Source: Marinifilum caeruleilacunae (lineage in GTDB: Bacteria; Bacteroidota; Bacteroidia; Bacteroidales; Marinifilaceae). From it: DNA of 32,518 bases. Below, piece after piece: positions 1 through 8,107 of this stretch; the stretch's first letter is position 1; every line of letters starts with the position of its first letter. The stretch is from positions 1-32,518 of the forward strand of contig NZ_RZNH01000052.1 of the NCBI RefSeq assembly GCF_013141825.1, in the 5' to 3' direction. Made by a program: the position numbers and the translations under genes. The notes below the pieces were generated by a model that ran no database searches, was not told where the DNA came from, and saw only the letters and a program-made list of their open reading frames with translations.

Positions 1-10
1 CTTAAGTCAT

Positions 11-120
11 GTCGGCAGAAGTCTAATTCGGGACATAGGTTACAAACCTTAAACTATCGTTAGTTTACTTCTGCTGACTGGTTAATCACCACTAAACTAC
101 AAAATCAGAAGGACTAACCA
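11..120 (+). ncRNA. Candidate structured RNA at the left edge, identity unknown
   Basis: No coding frame is convincing here, but the DNA folds in an ordered way. Bases 11-21 (GTCGGCAGAAG) pair with 68-78 (CTTCTGCTGAC) over 11 bp with one G-U wobble that works only if the plus strand is transcribed. Inside it sit two back-to-back perfect hairpins: 37-41 with 45-49 (AGGTT/AACCT) and 50-56 with 61-67 (TAAACTA/TAGTTTA, loop TCGT). A further 6-bp pairing, TGGTTA (79-84) with TAACCA (115-120), follows directly. This looks like a three-way junction plus an extra helix. I compared it by eye with the 3' half of tmRNA, RNase P RNA, SRP RNA and tRNA and found no defining motif such as a T-loop or CCA end. 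It could be part of an RNA that begins outside the window, or chance structure in AT-rich DNA. Confidence 0.35.
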
Positions 121-187
121 TGACTATGCAAACCTAAGGGATAGCTATTGGGAATGAATTCGGAATTATAAATTAGGCTGATAGAGT

Positions 188-218
188 AAAAAAAATGCCA
201 TTCCAAAAGGAACGGCAT
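188..218 (-). terminator. Rho-independent terminator of valS
   Basis: On the minus strand a 10-bp stem (AUGCCGUUCC/GGAAUGGCAU, one G-U pair, UUUU loop; bases 195-218) is followed by a run of seven U (188-194). It lies about 48 bases past the valS stop codon. The wobble position would be an A-C mismatch on the plus strand, so it belongs to minus-strand transcription. Confidence 0.85.
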
Positions 219-265
219 TTATATTATCTGCGATCATCATAAACAATCATGATCATCTGCATCTT

Positions 266-2890
266 TTATTTCATACTAGCAATGCGCTCTTCTAAAACTT
301 TAATTTTAGCTTCGGCATCGGCCATTTTCTTTTTCTCCATTTCAACCACTTTGGCAGGTGCGTTGTTCACGAAGCGTTCGTTGCTCATTTTCTTCTGAAC
401 AGAAGCAAGGAATCCCTGAGTGTATTTCAACTCTTCTTCCATCTTCTTCAACTCTTCTTCAACATCAACCAAATCGCCAAGAGGAATGAAATACTCAACA
501 GCTTTTACAATGAAAGACATTGCTCCGGCCATTTCGCCATTGGCAGCAGAAATTTCGTTAAGATTACACATCTTAGCAACTACAGTATCAAAAGAAGAAT
601 CGTAATTGCCTTCTTTCAAACGGTAGTTCATTGCCAATGCATCTTTAAATGCGATGTTTTTCTGCTTACGGATATTACGAACTGCAACAATTACTTCCTT
701 CACCTGCTCGAATTTCTCCAATAAAGCTGGATCGTATGCTTCAGGCTTAGGCATTACAGAAACCATAATGCTATCCTCATCCTTTCTATCAGCCAATAGC
801 TGGTAGATTTCCTCAGTTAAGAATGGCATAAATGGGTGCAACAATTGCATCAACTTCTCGAACAAGCCAACTGTAGCTTCGTAAGTTTTCTTATCGATTG
901 GTTGCTGATAACCTGGCTTCACCATTTCCAAATACCATGATGAGAACTCATCGCGGAACAAGGTGTAAACCGTCATTAATGCCTCACTGATTCTGTACTG
1001 CTTGAACTGCTCATCTAAAGTTTCCATGGTTTTATTCAAACGTGCATGGAATACTTCGGTTGCAATTCTTGCCGATTCTGGTTGTTCGATATCTGCAACT
1101 TCCCAACCTTTAACCAAACGGAATGCATTCCAGATTTTGGTGGTAAAGTTACGACCCTGCTCAGGTAAATTTTCGTCGAACAACAAATCACCACCTGCAG
1201 GCGAACAAAGCAACATACCCACACGAACACCATCGGCACCATATTTGGCAATCAAATCAAGTGGATCTGGTGAGTTCCCTAATGACTTAGACATTTTACG
1301 ACGTTGGCTATCGCGTACGATACCTGTTAGGTATACATTGCTAAATGGCTTTTCGCCGATATATTCATAACCCGCAATAATCATACGTGCAATCCAGAAG
1401 AATAGAATATCCGGACCAGACACCAAATCGTTGGTTGGGTAATAGTATTTAATCTCTTCGTTACCTGGCTTGCGAATTCCGTCGAAAACCGAAATTGGCC
1501 ACAACCACGATGAAAACCATGTATCCAGTACATCCTCATCCTGACGCAAATCGTCTGCCTTGTACTCTTTTCCTGTTTTTGCTTTGGCTTCAACAAGAGC
1601 TTCCTCAACAGTTTTGGCAACTACATATCCGCCTTCAGGCAGGTAGTAAACAGGAATTCTTTGTCCCCACCACAACTGACGAGAAATACACCAGTCTTTC
1701 ACATTCTCCATCCAGTGGCGATATGTGTTTTTGAATTTCGCCGGATGCAACTGAATGTCGTCGTTCATTACATGCTCCAATGCTGGTGCAGAAAGTTCTT
1801 TCATTTTCAGGAACCACTGCATACTTAGCTTCGGCTCGATTACGGCATCGGTTCTTTCAGAGAAACCAACTTTGTTCACGTAATCTTCCATTTTCACCAG
1901 GTTGCCAGCTGCTTCCAGGTCAGGAATAATTAAATCGCGAACCTCGAAACGATCTTTTCCAATGTACATTTGAGCAGCTTCGCTCATGGTACCATTGTCG
2001 TTGAAAATATCGATAGACTCCAAATTATGACGATCACCAATTTCGTAGTCGTTCAAATCATGAGCTGGAGTAATTTTTAAGGCACCAGTACCAAACTCCA
2101 TATCAACATATTCATCCTGAATAATAGGTACAGAACGGTTTACCAAAGGAACAATTACACGCTTTCCTTTCAAGTGAGTAAAACGCTCATCGTTTGGATT
2201 TACACAAACAGCGGTATCACCTAAAATGGTTTCCGGACGAGTCGTAGCAATTGTTACATACTCATCTTCGCTTCCTTCAATTTTATATCTTAAATAGTAA
2301 AGTTTCGATTGCAGTTCTTTGTAGATTACCTCCTCATCAGAAACAGCTGTTTGCGCAGCAGGATCCCAGTTTACCATACGAACACCGCGGTAAATTTTAT
2401 CCTTTTTGTACAAATCGATAAATACATCGATTACTGATTCGTAAAGAGATTCATCCATGGTAAAAGCAGTACGCTCCCAATCACACGAAGCACCTAATTT
2501 TTTCAACTGCTCCAAAATGATTCCACCGTGCTTCTCTTTCCATTCCCATGCATGTTTCATAAACTCATCGCGTGTGATATCCGCTTTAGCGATACCTTCT
2601 TGCTTTAATTTGTTTACTACTTTGGCTTCGGTAGCAATAGACGCATGGTCGGTTCCTGGTACCCAACAGACATTTTTTCCCTGCAATCTGGCTCTGCGGA
2701 CCAATACATCTTGAATTGTATTGTTTAGCATATGCCCCATGTGTAACACACCGGTGACGTTTGGTGGCGGAATTACAATTGTATACGCCTCTCTCTCGTC
2801 TGGTACTGAGTGGAAGAATCCTTTATCCATCCAATACTTGTACCACTTGTCCTCCGATTCTGCAGGATTGTACTTAGTTGGGATTTCCAT
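266..2890 (-). CDS. valS: Valine--tRNA ligase (ValRS)
   Basis: Class I aminoacyl-tRNA synthetase that charges tRNA(Val) in the cytoplasm. The 874-aa length is normal for bacterial ValRS. The HIGH motif appears as HMGH at residues 50-53, after PPPNVTG. The CP1 editing domain, which hydrolyses Thr-tRNA(Val), carries TTRPET at 216-221. The KMSKS loop is intact at 532-536 (KMSKSLGNS). Residues about 806-874 are rich in Glu and Lys in a heptad-like pattern and form the C-terminal coiled-coil arm typical of ValRS. The start ATG at 2888-2890 gives the expected N-terminus (MEIPTKYNP). The gene is monocistronic, with its own terminator and a 283-bp gap from the divergent aminotransferase gene. No T-box-like leader is visible. 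All signature elements are present and I see no truncation. Confidence 0.98.
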   Translation of the reverse strand: MEIPTKYNPAESEDKWYKYWMDKGFFHSVPDEREAYTIVIPPPNVTGVLHMGHMLNNTIQDVLVRRARLQGKNVCWVPGTDHASIATEAKVVNKLKQEGIAKADITRDEFMKHAWEWKEKHGGIILEQLKKLGASCDWERTAFTMDESLYESVIDVFIDLYKKDKIYRGVRMVNWDPAAQTAVSDEEVIYKELQSKLYYLRYKIEGSEDEYVTIATTRPETILGDTAVCVNPNDERFTHLKGKRVIVPLVNRSVPIIQDEYVDMEFGTGALKITPAHDLNDYEIGDRHNLESIDIFNDNGTMSEAAQMYIGKDRFEVRDLIIPDLEAAGNLVKMEDYVNKVGFSERTDAVIEPKLSMQWFLKMKELSAPALEHVMNDDIQLHPAKFKNTYRHWMENVKDWCISRQLWWGQRIPVYYLPEGGYVVAKTVEEALVEAKAKTGKEYKADDLRQDEDVLDTWFSSWLWPISVFDGIRKPGNEEIKYYYPTNDLVSGPDILFFWIARMIIAGYEYIGEKPFSNVYLTGIVRDSQRRKMSKSLGNSPDPLDLIAKYGADGVRVGMLLCSPAGGDLLFDENLPEQGRNFTTKIWNAFRLVKGWEVADIEQPESARIATEVFHARLNKTMETLDEQFKQYRISEALMTVYTLFRDEFSSWYLEMVKPGYQQPIDKKTYEATVGLFEKLMQLLHPFMPFLTEEIYQLLADRKDEDSIMVSVMPKPEAYDPALLEKFEQVKEVIVAVRNIRKQKNIAFKDALAMNYRLKEGNYDSSFDTVVAKMCNLNEISAANGEMAGAMSFIVKAVEYFIPLGDLVDVEEELKKMEEELKYTQGFLASVQKKMSNERFVNNAPAKVVEMEKKKMADAEAKIKVLEERIASMK

Positions 2891-3120
2891 TTGTTTAACT
2901 ATAATTTATTAATTCTATATTTTCAAAAAAATTTGGCTCAAAATTAAGAAATTCTGCGGGATATTACTTCACTGAATGACAATAAAATGAGGGAAATAGT
3001 AAATATGAGCCTGCAATCGTTTTATCCTTTGAATCAATCGACTGCTTCTTCCTAATGGTCAGTTTTTTAAATCAATGTTGAAAAGCATTAAAAATCATTT
3101 TTTTTACCTGCTTTTTTATC

Positions 3121-3128
3121 TATTTTTG
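3121..3128 (+). promoter_or_regulatory. Candidate -7 box of the aminotransferase gene
   Basis: TATTTTTG fits the Bacteroidota -7 consensus TAnnTTTG and lies 45 bases before the ATG at 3174, giving a predicted leader of about 40 bases. The rest of the 2891-3173 gap is AT-rich; no clear -33 TTTG or other element is visible. Confidence 0.4.
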
Positions 3129-3173
3129 GCGAATTAGAAAACCTTATTCATAAAATATATAAACACATAACAA

Positions 3174-4373
3174 ATGCCACAAATATCAGACAAAGGAAGA
3201 TTGATGCCTGAGTCACCAATTCGTAAATTGGTTCCTTATGCAGAAGGCGCAAAAGCAAAAGGCAGAACAGTTTATCACTTGAACATTGGTCAGCCTGATA
3301 TTAAAACTCCGGAAGTTGCAATGGATGCTATCAGAAATTGCACGGAGAAAGTGATTGAATACTCTCACTCAGCAGGGAATGTTTCTTATCGCAAGAAATT
3401 GGCAAAAATGTACCAGAATATTGGTATTGATGTTAACGAAGAGGAGATGTTGATTACAACTGGTGGATCTGAAGCAATTACTTTTGCTTTGATGACTTGT
3501 TTGAATCCTGGTGATGAAGTTTTGATTCCTGAGCCATTCTATGCAAACTACAATGGTTTTGCGATTTCGGCTGGTGTAAAGGTTGTTCCAATTACATCAA
3601 GCATCGAAAATGATTTTGCATTGCCATCGATCGAAGAGTTTGAAAAACTGATGACTCCAAAAACAAAGGCAATCGTAATTTGTAATCCTAACAACCCTAC
3701 AGGTTACTTGTACTCTAAAGAAGAATTGAATCAGTTGCGTGAGTTAATCATGAAGCACGATTTATTCTTATTCTCTGATGAAGTATACCGTGAATTCTGT
3801 TATGGTGGAGAAGAACATTTCTCGGCAATGAATTTGGAAGGTATTGAGCAGAATGTTGTAATGATGGATTCAGTATCGAAGCGTTACAGCGAATGTGGTG
3901 TTCGTATTGGTGCTTTAATTACCAAAAACAAAGAAGTAATTAACACAGCATTGAAATTTGCACAGGCACGTTTATGTCCTCCTGCATTTGGTCAGATTGC
4001 TGCCGAAGCTTCTTTGGATACTCCACAAGAATATTTCGACGAAGTTTACGATGAGTACATTGCACGTCGCGATTTTATGGTGGCTGCTTTAAATGACATG
4101 GAAGGTGTATATTGCCCAATTCCTAAGGGTGCATTTTACACGGTAGTAAAACTTCCAATTGATGATGCTGATAAATTTGCGCAGTGGATTTTGGAAGAGT
4201 TCGAACACAAAAACCAAACGGTTATGGTTGCTCCGGCTACCGGTTTCTACGCTACTCCTGGTTTAGGTAAAAACGAAGTTCGTATTGCATATGTATTAAA
4301 GAAAGAAGATCTTGCCAATGCAATGGAAACTCTTGCTGCTGCCTTAAAGGTTTATCCTGGTAGAGTTTTATAA
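3174..4373 (+). CDS. PLP-dependent class I aminotransferase (aspartate aminotransferase-like)
   Basis: Fold-type I PLP enzyme of 399 aa that transfers an amino group between an amino acid and a 2-oxo acid. Visible landmarks are the N-terminal pocket segment NIGQPDIKTP (37-46), NPNNPTG (171-177) that contacts the cofactor and substrate, SDEVYREF (201-208) with the Asp and Tyr that hold PLP, the Schiff-base lysine in SVSKRY (Lys236), and the substrate carboxylate-binding Arg370 in NEVRIAY. These fit the aspartate aminotransferase Ig-like group, but the exact substrate cannot be read from sequence; aromatic or alanine aminotransferase activity is possible. The start follows a plausible -7 box, and a strong terminator closes the gene, so it is a single-gene unit. 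It is divergent from valS. Confidence 0.92.
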   Translation: MPQISDKGRLMPESPIRKLVPYAEGAKAKGRTVYHLNIGQPDIKTPEVAMDAIRNCTEKVIEYSHSAGNVSYRKKLAKMYQNIGIDVNEEEMLITTGGSEAITFALMTCLNPGDEVLIPEPFYANYNGFAISAGVKVVPITSSIENDFALPSIEEFEKLMTPKTKAIVICNPNNPTGYLYSKEELNQLRELIMKHDLFLFSDEVYREFCYGGEEHFSAMNLEGIEQNVVMMDSVSKRYSECGVRIGALITKNKEVINTALKFAQARLCPPAFGQIAAEASLDTPQEYFDEVYDEYIARRDFMVAALNDMEGVYCPIPKGAFYTVVKLPIDDADKFAQWILEEFEHKNQTVMVAPATGFYATPGLGKNEVRIAYVLKKEDLANAMETLAAALKVYPGRVL

Positions 4374-4395
4374 GTCGAAAAAGACGATAAGATAT

Positions 4396-4427
4396 AGCGG
4401 TTCCTTTTGTAAGGAGCCGCTTTTTTT
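4396..4427 (+). terminator. Terminator of the aminotransferase gene
   Basis: An 11-bp stem, AGCGGTTCCTT/AAGGAGCCGCT with one wobble pair and a TTGT loop, is followed by seven T. It begins 23 bases after the stop codon. Confidence 0.88.
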
Positions 4428-4509
4428 ATGTGTTATTAGTCCAAAATTTCCGAATTGAATACTTTACGAAATTTGTATTATTAAAGTTTTTATTAATTTT
4501 AAGACTTAT

Positions 4510-4528
4510 TACTCTTAATTTAAGAGTA
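4510..4528. promoter_or_regulatory. Perfect 19-bp palindrome, possible operator
   Basis: TACTCTTAA-T-TTAAGAGTA is a perfect 9+1+9 dyad centred about 50 bases upstream of the Omp28-like lipoprotein ATG. There is no T-run after it and the stem is AT-rich, so it looks more like a dimeric regulator's binding site than a terminator. The rest of 4428-4568 is very AT-rich with no other clear element. Confidence 0.35.
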
Positions 4529-4568
4529 GTACAATCAAATCATTATTAATTTAATACTAATCAATCAC

Positions 4569-5447
4569 ATGAAAAATTTCAAACAATGGTTTCTGCCAAC
4601 CATTTTATTCTTAGGAATTGTAGTGAGTTCTTGTAGCAGTGGCGGCGATGGTCCGGGCCCAAATCCAGAGCCTGATAAGCCTGATCCAACTCCAAAGGAG
4701 TCAAGAAAGAACTCAAATGTGAGCGTAAGCTCAACTGATGCCCCTGCCAGCTATACAACAAAAATCCTTTTAGAGGATTATACGGGAACCTGGTGTGGAT
4801 ACTGTCCGCGTGTTGCCCATGCAATGGAAGAAGCAATTGCACAAAATGGCAATATTATCGGAATTGGCGTACATGATGACAGTGACATGGGATTCACTCA
4901 TGTTAAGAGCATGCTTCAAAAGTATAATATTAGCGGATTCCCTACCGCTGTATTAAACCGTTCGGCAAAATGGCTGGAAACATTTGCCACCTTAAACCCA
5001 TTTCTTGAAAAAGAAAGCGATTTGGGTATTGCTCTTGAAAGTTCGCTTAACAATACAACGGTAACAGGAAAAATTAAAATTGGTTTTAAGGCCGACCTTA
5101 CAAAAAGTATAGATTATGTAATCTATCTTGTAGAAGATAAAGTGGTTGCCAACCAAGTAAATTATTACAATGACGTTTCAAGTTCTCCTTACTATAATAA
5201 AGGAAATCCGATTGTTGGTTTTGAACATGCGAATGTCCTAAGAAAAACGATTACCGATGTTTATGGTGATATCATTCCTGAAGATTATACCAAAACCGGA
5301 AATGTTATTGAAGCCGATTTTAGTGTAGAACTTGATACTTACGTTCCGGAAAATTGCTACATCGTGGCATTTGTTCTGGAGGAAGGTGGTGAAGAGATCA
5401 TCAACACTCAAATTGTTAAAGTAGGATCCAATCAAGATTTTGATTAA
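4569..5447 (+). CDS. Omp28-like thioredoxin-fold lipoprotein
   Basis: Secreted 292-aa lipoprotein. The signal peptide ends in the lipobox VVSSC (Cys22), followed by SSGGDG and a Pro/Asp-rich linker to about residue 60, as expected for an outer-membrane or surface-exposed Bacteroidota lipoprotein. Residues 66-130 carry a thioredoxin-like active site, WCGYCP (Cys76 and Cys79), and a cis-Pro motif GFPT (Pro125), arranged as in the Omp28-related outer membrane proteins. The C-terminal half (about 150-290) is beta-rich and not recognised in detail. It is probably a thiol-disulfide oxidoreductase at the envelope, or a Cys-containing binding protein; the family's function is poorly known. It stands alone between two terminators, behind a palindrome at 4510-4528. 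Confidence 0.82.
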   Translation: MKNFKQWFLPTILFLGIVVSSCSSGGDGPGPNPEPDKPDPTPKESRKNSNVSVSSTDAPASYTTKILLEDYTGTWCGYCPRVAHAMEEAIAQNGNIIGIGVHDDSDMGFTHVKSMLQKYNISGFPTAVLNRSAKWLETFATLNPFLEKESDLGIALESSLNNTTVTGKIKIGFKADLTKSIDYVIYLVEDKVVANQVNYYNDVSSSPYYNKGNPIVGFEHANVLRKTITDVYGDIIPEDYTKTGNVIEADFSVELDTYVPENCYIVAFVLEEGGEEIINTQIVKVGSNQDFD

Positions 5448-5460
5448 TCAGTACAAATAT

Positions 5461-5492
5461 AAAGAGCTGTCCAAATGGACAGCTCTTTTTTT
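5461..5492 (+). terminator. Terminator of the Omp28-like gene
   Basis: A perfect 12-bp stem, AAAGAGCTGTCC/GGACAGCTCTTT with loop AAAT, runs into a T-stretch (5486-5492). It starts 14 bases after the stop. It also separates this gene from the convergent metallopeptidase gene. Confidence 0.9.
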
Positions 5493-5569
5493 ATTCCCCC
5501 GACCCCAACTTAAATCCTCCAAATTATTCTTATTAGTTCTCACTTAGAAGAAGTAAGTTTGGCTGCTAC

Positions 5570-6568
5570 TTATTTTGTTAGATTATGAACTTTTTTAGGA
5601 TCGCCAAATGTATTGGCTTTTTTCCATGCACCAGCTTTAGGCAAGATCATGCGTGAACGCTTCGTTTTTGTATTGTTGCGAATGTAATTCCTCAATTCAA
5701 TCAGTTCTTCATACTCATACAGCATTCTCACTTTCTGGTCGGCAATTGAATTTCCGCTTGGTTTGTCACCTTTAATTACAAAATAGGTAAAGGTTTCGGC
5801 AATATCTTCGCCAGGATTTGTTGAAGCATACTGGGTTACAAATCGTTCCTTATATTTTTCGTAAAATGCAGCAAGTTTTTCCTCATCTTCACTATTGCTG
5901 GCTTCCTGGTATTCATCCCAGATATCGGCCCAATAATTTTGATACAATTTATTAATGTAAGAATTGGCTTTTGAAGATCCCTCTCCTGTATGGTAAGTAT
6001 CGCTTGAGTTTGCATCTGTACCAGCAGTTACTTGAGTATTGTTTAATGTTACAATGTGTCCAAACTCATGAATAATCGTATAGGCCAATTCACCATCCGA
6101 ATTGATTACGCCATTAGGAAAGGCATAGGCCATAGCAATACCAAATTGCCACTTCGTCAAGTCTTCTTTGGTTTGAACCACATATCCTGCAGTTCCTGAT
6201 TTTTCCCCATGGAATAGCATGAAATCCGACAGGTAATTTCTATTCGCATCAGGAATAACATCCATTACAAGCTTCCAAATGTCTTTGTGCTGTTTTTCGT
6301 TTTTTTGAAATGTTAAACTTTCACCTGTTACATCATAGTCTTTTATCTTTTTTAACTGATCTCCTTTTACTTCATAATTGGTAATGTAATCGAAATCGGA
6401 AGAGCCATGGTCATGTCCGTTATCCCCATCTTTATCATCTTTCCCAATATTATCAGTTATTTGCTGATCCTGGTTATCAGGTGTATCATCATCTTTACTA
6501 CACGATACAATTACAAAAGAAAACAACAATAGAATTAATGCCCATTTCAATCTTAATAAATACTTCAT
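5570..6568 (-). CDS. Lipoprotein zinc metallopeptidase (HExxH)
   Basis: A 332-aa lipoprotein with lipobox VIVSC (Cys23) followed by SKDDD, then a linker to about residue 60 rich in Asp, Gly and His. The zinc site is HEFGH at 167-171; downstream, NPGEDIAE (251-258) supplies the likely third ligand (Glu258, or Glu254), as in the Bacteroidota putative zinc-binding metallopeptidases (Peptidase_Mx1-like). That class often sits in loci for nutrient uptake. The gene is divergent from the sigma factor/FecR/TonB-receptor operon with an 89-bp shared intergenic region, so a joint role in import or processing of a peptide substrate is plausible but inferred. The start at 6566-6568 gives a normal signal peptide (MKYLLRLKWALILLLF). 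The substrate is unknown. Confidence 0.75.
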   Translation of the reverse strand: MKYLLRLKWALILLLFSFVIVSCSKDDDTPDNQDQQITDNIGKDDKDGDNGHDHGSSDFDYITNYEVKGDQLKKIKDYDVTGESLTFQKNEKQHKDIWKLVMDVIPDANRNYLSDFMLFHGEKSGTAGYVVQTKEDLTKWQFGIAMAYAFPNGVINSDGELAYTIIHEFGHIVTLNNTQVTAGTDANSSDTYHTGEGSSKANSYINKLYQNYWADIWDEYQEASNSEDEEKLAAFYEKYKERFVTQYASTNPGEDIAETFTYFVIKGDKPSGNSIADQKVRMLYEYEELIELRNYIRNNTKTKRSRMILPKAGAWKKANTFGDPKKVHNLTK

Positions 6569-6593
6569 AATAAATTGTTTTAGTGATATAATT

Positions 6594-6601
6594 TATCTTT
6601 G
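6594..6601 (+). promoter_or_regulatory. Candidate -7 box of the sigma/anti-sigma/TonB operon
   Basis: TATCTTTG is a perfect TAnnTTTG match. A TTG at 6575-6577 lies 16 bases upstream, a little close for a -33 element. Transcription would start near 6607, about 50 bases before the ATG at 6658. Confidence 0.42.
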
Positions 6602-6657
6602 TTTGAAGTTGTAACAGTTAATTGTCGGTATACCCTACCAAAATTTATTTTTTTTTA

Positions 6658-7158
6658 ATGTCCATCTGCGAATCGAAAACATACGAAGCCATTTTTAACA
6701 GATATTCCGAAAGCATTAGAAATTTCGTGTACTATAAATGTGGAGACATGGAGAAAGCAGAGGATATCACACAGGAAGCTTTTATCAAGCTATGGAAGCA
6801 GTGTGCAAGCATTATCGTTGAAAAGGCAAAGTCGTTTCTTTACACAGTGGCCAATAATCTTTTTATTAATGATTACAAACACGGGAAGGTTGTGCTTCAA
6901 CATCGCAGTTCAATCAAAGAGTCTGTGGAGGCAAAAACCCCAGAGTATTTGATGGAAGAAGAAGAGTTTATGCTCAAACTAAAAGAGGCAATTTCAAACT
7001 TAAAATCAAATCAAAGAGAGGTATTTTTACTCAGTAGAATAGATGGTAAAACCTATAAGGAAATAGCCGAAATAATAGGAATTTCGGAAAAAGCGGTTGA
7101 AAAAAGGATGCACAAGGCTTTGCTGAATTTAAGGGCGAAAATAAAATTTCATATTTAA
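6658..7158 (+). CDS. ECF RNA polymerase sigma factor, FecI-like
   Basis: A 166-aa sigma-70 family factor of the extracytoplasmic-function type. Region 2 lies in residues about 12-60 (FNRYSESIRNFVYYKCGDM followed by AEDITQEAFIKLWKQ, which binds core polymerase and the -10 DNA). Region 4 lies at about 105-160, with the helix-turn-helix GKTYKEIAEIIGISEKAVEK. There is no region 1 or 3. An in-frame TTG at 6622 would add 12 residues, but the ATG at 6658 gives the normal N-terminus for the family and is preferred. It is followed after 43 bases by a FecR-type anti-sigma gene and then a TonB-dependent receptor, the standard order for cell-surface signalling. It likely directs transcription of this operon and possibly others. 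Confidence 0.92.
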   Translation: MSICESKTYEAIFNRYSESIRNFVYYKCGDMEKAEDITQEAFIKLWKQCASIIVEKAKSFLYTVANNLFINDYKHGKVVLQHRSSIKESVEAKTPEYLMEEEEFMLKLKEAISNLKSNQREVFLLSRIDGKTYKEIAEIIGISEKAVEKRMHKALLNLRAKIKFHI

Positions 7159-7201
7159 AGTAGGGGCTTTGTATTTTATCTTGTTTTAGAAGAAAGAGAT
7201 C

Positions 7202-8104
7202 ATGAAATTTAATGATATGAAGGATACTTTTTTGGCACGATGGCTTGATGGTAAATTGAGCAAATCAGAACTGGATGATTTTGAAAAAAGCCAGGAACAC
7301 CAGGATTACAGCAAAATAATAGAGGCGAGTAATAGACTCTATGTATCGCCATATGACAAAAAGAAGGCTTTCGAGAACTTGCAGTTCAATTTAAAACAGG
7401 AACAAAAACGAAAAAAAATACAGCTAAGATGGATAACTGGTGTTGCTGCTTCCATCATTATTTTATTTGGAATCAATTATTTCTTTCTCGATTATAAAAC
7501 TGTCAAAGCAGGATATGGAGAAAGTATTGCTTACGTCCTTCCAGATCAATCAGAAGTCATTCTTAATTCTCGCTCCCAAATTAAATACAATCCTTTTACA
7601 TGGAAATACAAGAGAAAAATTAAACTGGAAGGAGAAGCCTATTTTAAAGTAAAAAAAGGGAAAGATTTTGAAGTACTCAACAATGGTTCAGCTGTATTGG
7701 TTTTGGGTACAGAATTTAATGTTCGGGCCTTCCCTGATTATTTTGAGGTAAGCTGTTTCGAAGGAAAAGTAAAAGCACAAGCTGGTGGTGATAGTGCTAT
7801 TTTAATAGCTGGCAATGCCTTCAGATCTATTGGTACTGATACAGAAAAGTATCAATTTTCAGAAGAAATCCCTCAGTGGCTGAAAGGAGAAAGCAGTTTC
7901 TATAGAGTTCCTCTTTTGCAGGTGATTAAAGCTCTTGAAGCGCAATATCAATTAAAGATTATATCGGAGAATGTTGATGTAAACCAAAAATTTACTGGAA
8001 GCTTTACTCACAAAGATCTTAGTTTAGCACTGGAAACAGTTTTCTCAACCATGGAAATTGAATATAGAATAGAAAAGAAGAACACCATTATTTTGTCTGA
8101 TTGA
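7202..8104 (+). CDS. FecR family anti-sigma factor / signal transducer
   Basis: A 300-aa inner-membrane protein. The cytosolic N-terminus (1-75) would hold the sigma factor. One membrane helix spans about 77-95 (WITGVAASIIILFGINYFF). The periplasmic part has a FecR domain at about 103-195, including GYGESIAYVLPDQSEVILNS and LGTEFNVRAF, and a DUF4974-type end at about 232-298 (VPLLQVIKALEAQYQLKI), which is STN-like and contacts the receptor. It lies between the ECF sigma gene and the TonB receptor, with only three bases to the receptor's ATG, so the three are co-transcribed. It should relay the substrate-bound state of the receptor to the sigma factor. The length and domain order are normal. 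Confidence 0.92.
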   Translation: MKFNDMKDTFLARWLDGKLSKSELDDFEKSQEHQDYSKIIEASNRLYVSPYDKKKAFENLQFNLKQEQKRKKIQLRWITGVAASIIILFGINYFFLDYKTVKAGYGESIAYVLPDQSEVILNSRSQIKYNPFTWKYKRKIKLEGEAYFKVKKGKDFEVLNNGSAVLVLGTEFNVRAFPDYFEVSCFEGKVKAQAGGDSAILIAGNAFRSIGTDTEKYQFSEEIPQWLKGESSFYRVPLLQVIKALEAQYQLKIISENVDVNQKFTGSFTHKDLSLALETVFSTMEIEYRIEKKNTIILSD

Positions 8105-8107
8105 TAA

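Noticed and set aside
1-187. tmRNA 3' half
   Set aside because: A stretch around 111-162 loosely resembles the tmRNA region before the T-arm, but there is no TTCGA T-loop and no acceptor end, so it is reported only as an unknown structured region.
1002-1370. 122-residue plus-strand open frame within valS
   Set aside because: It is entirely antisense to the intact, conserved ValRS catalytic core and has no family features. The other short frames inside valS, aspC, the receptor and the ATP-grasp gene were dropped for the same reason.
6622-6657. TTG start for the sigma factor
   Set aside because: It would add 12 residues (including KIYFFL) outside the normal ECF N-terminus. The ATG at 6658 gives the standard start.
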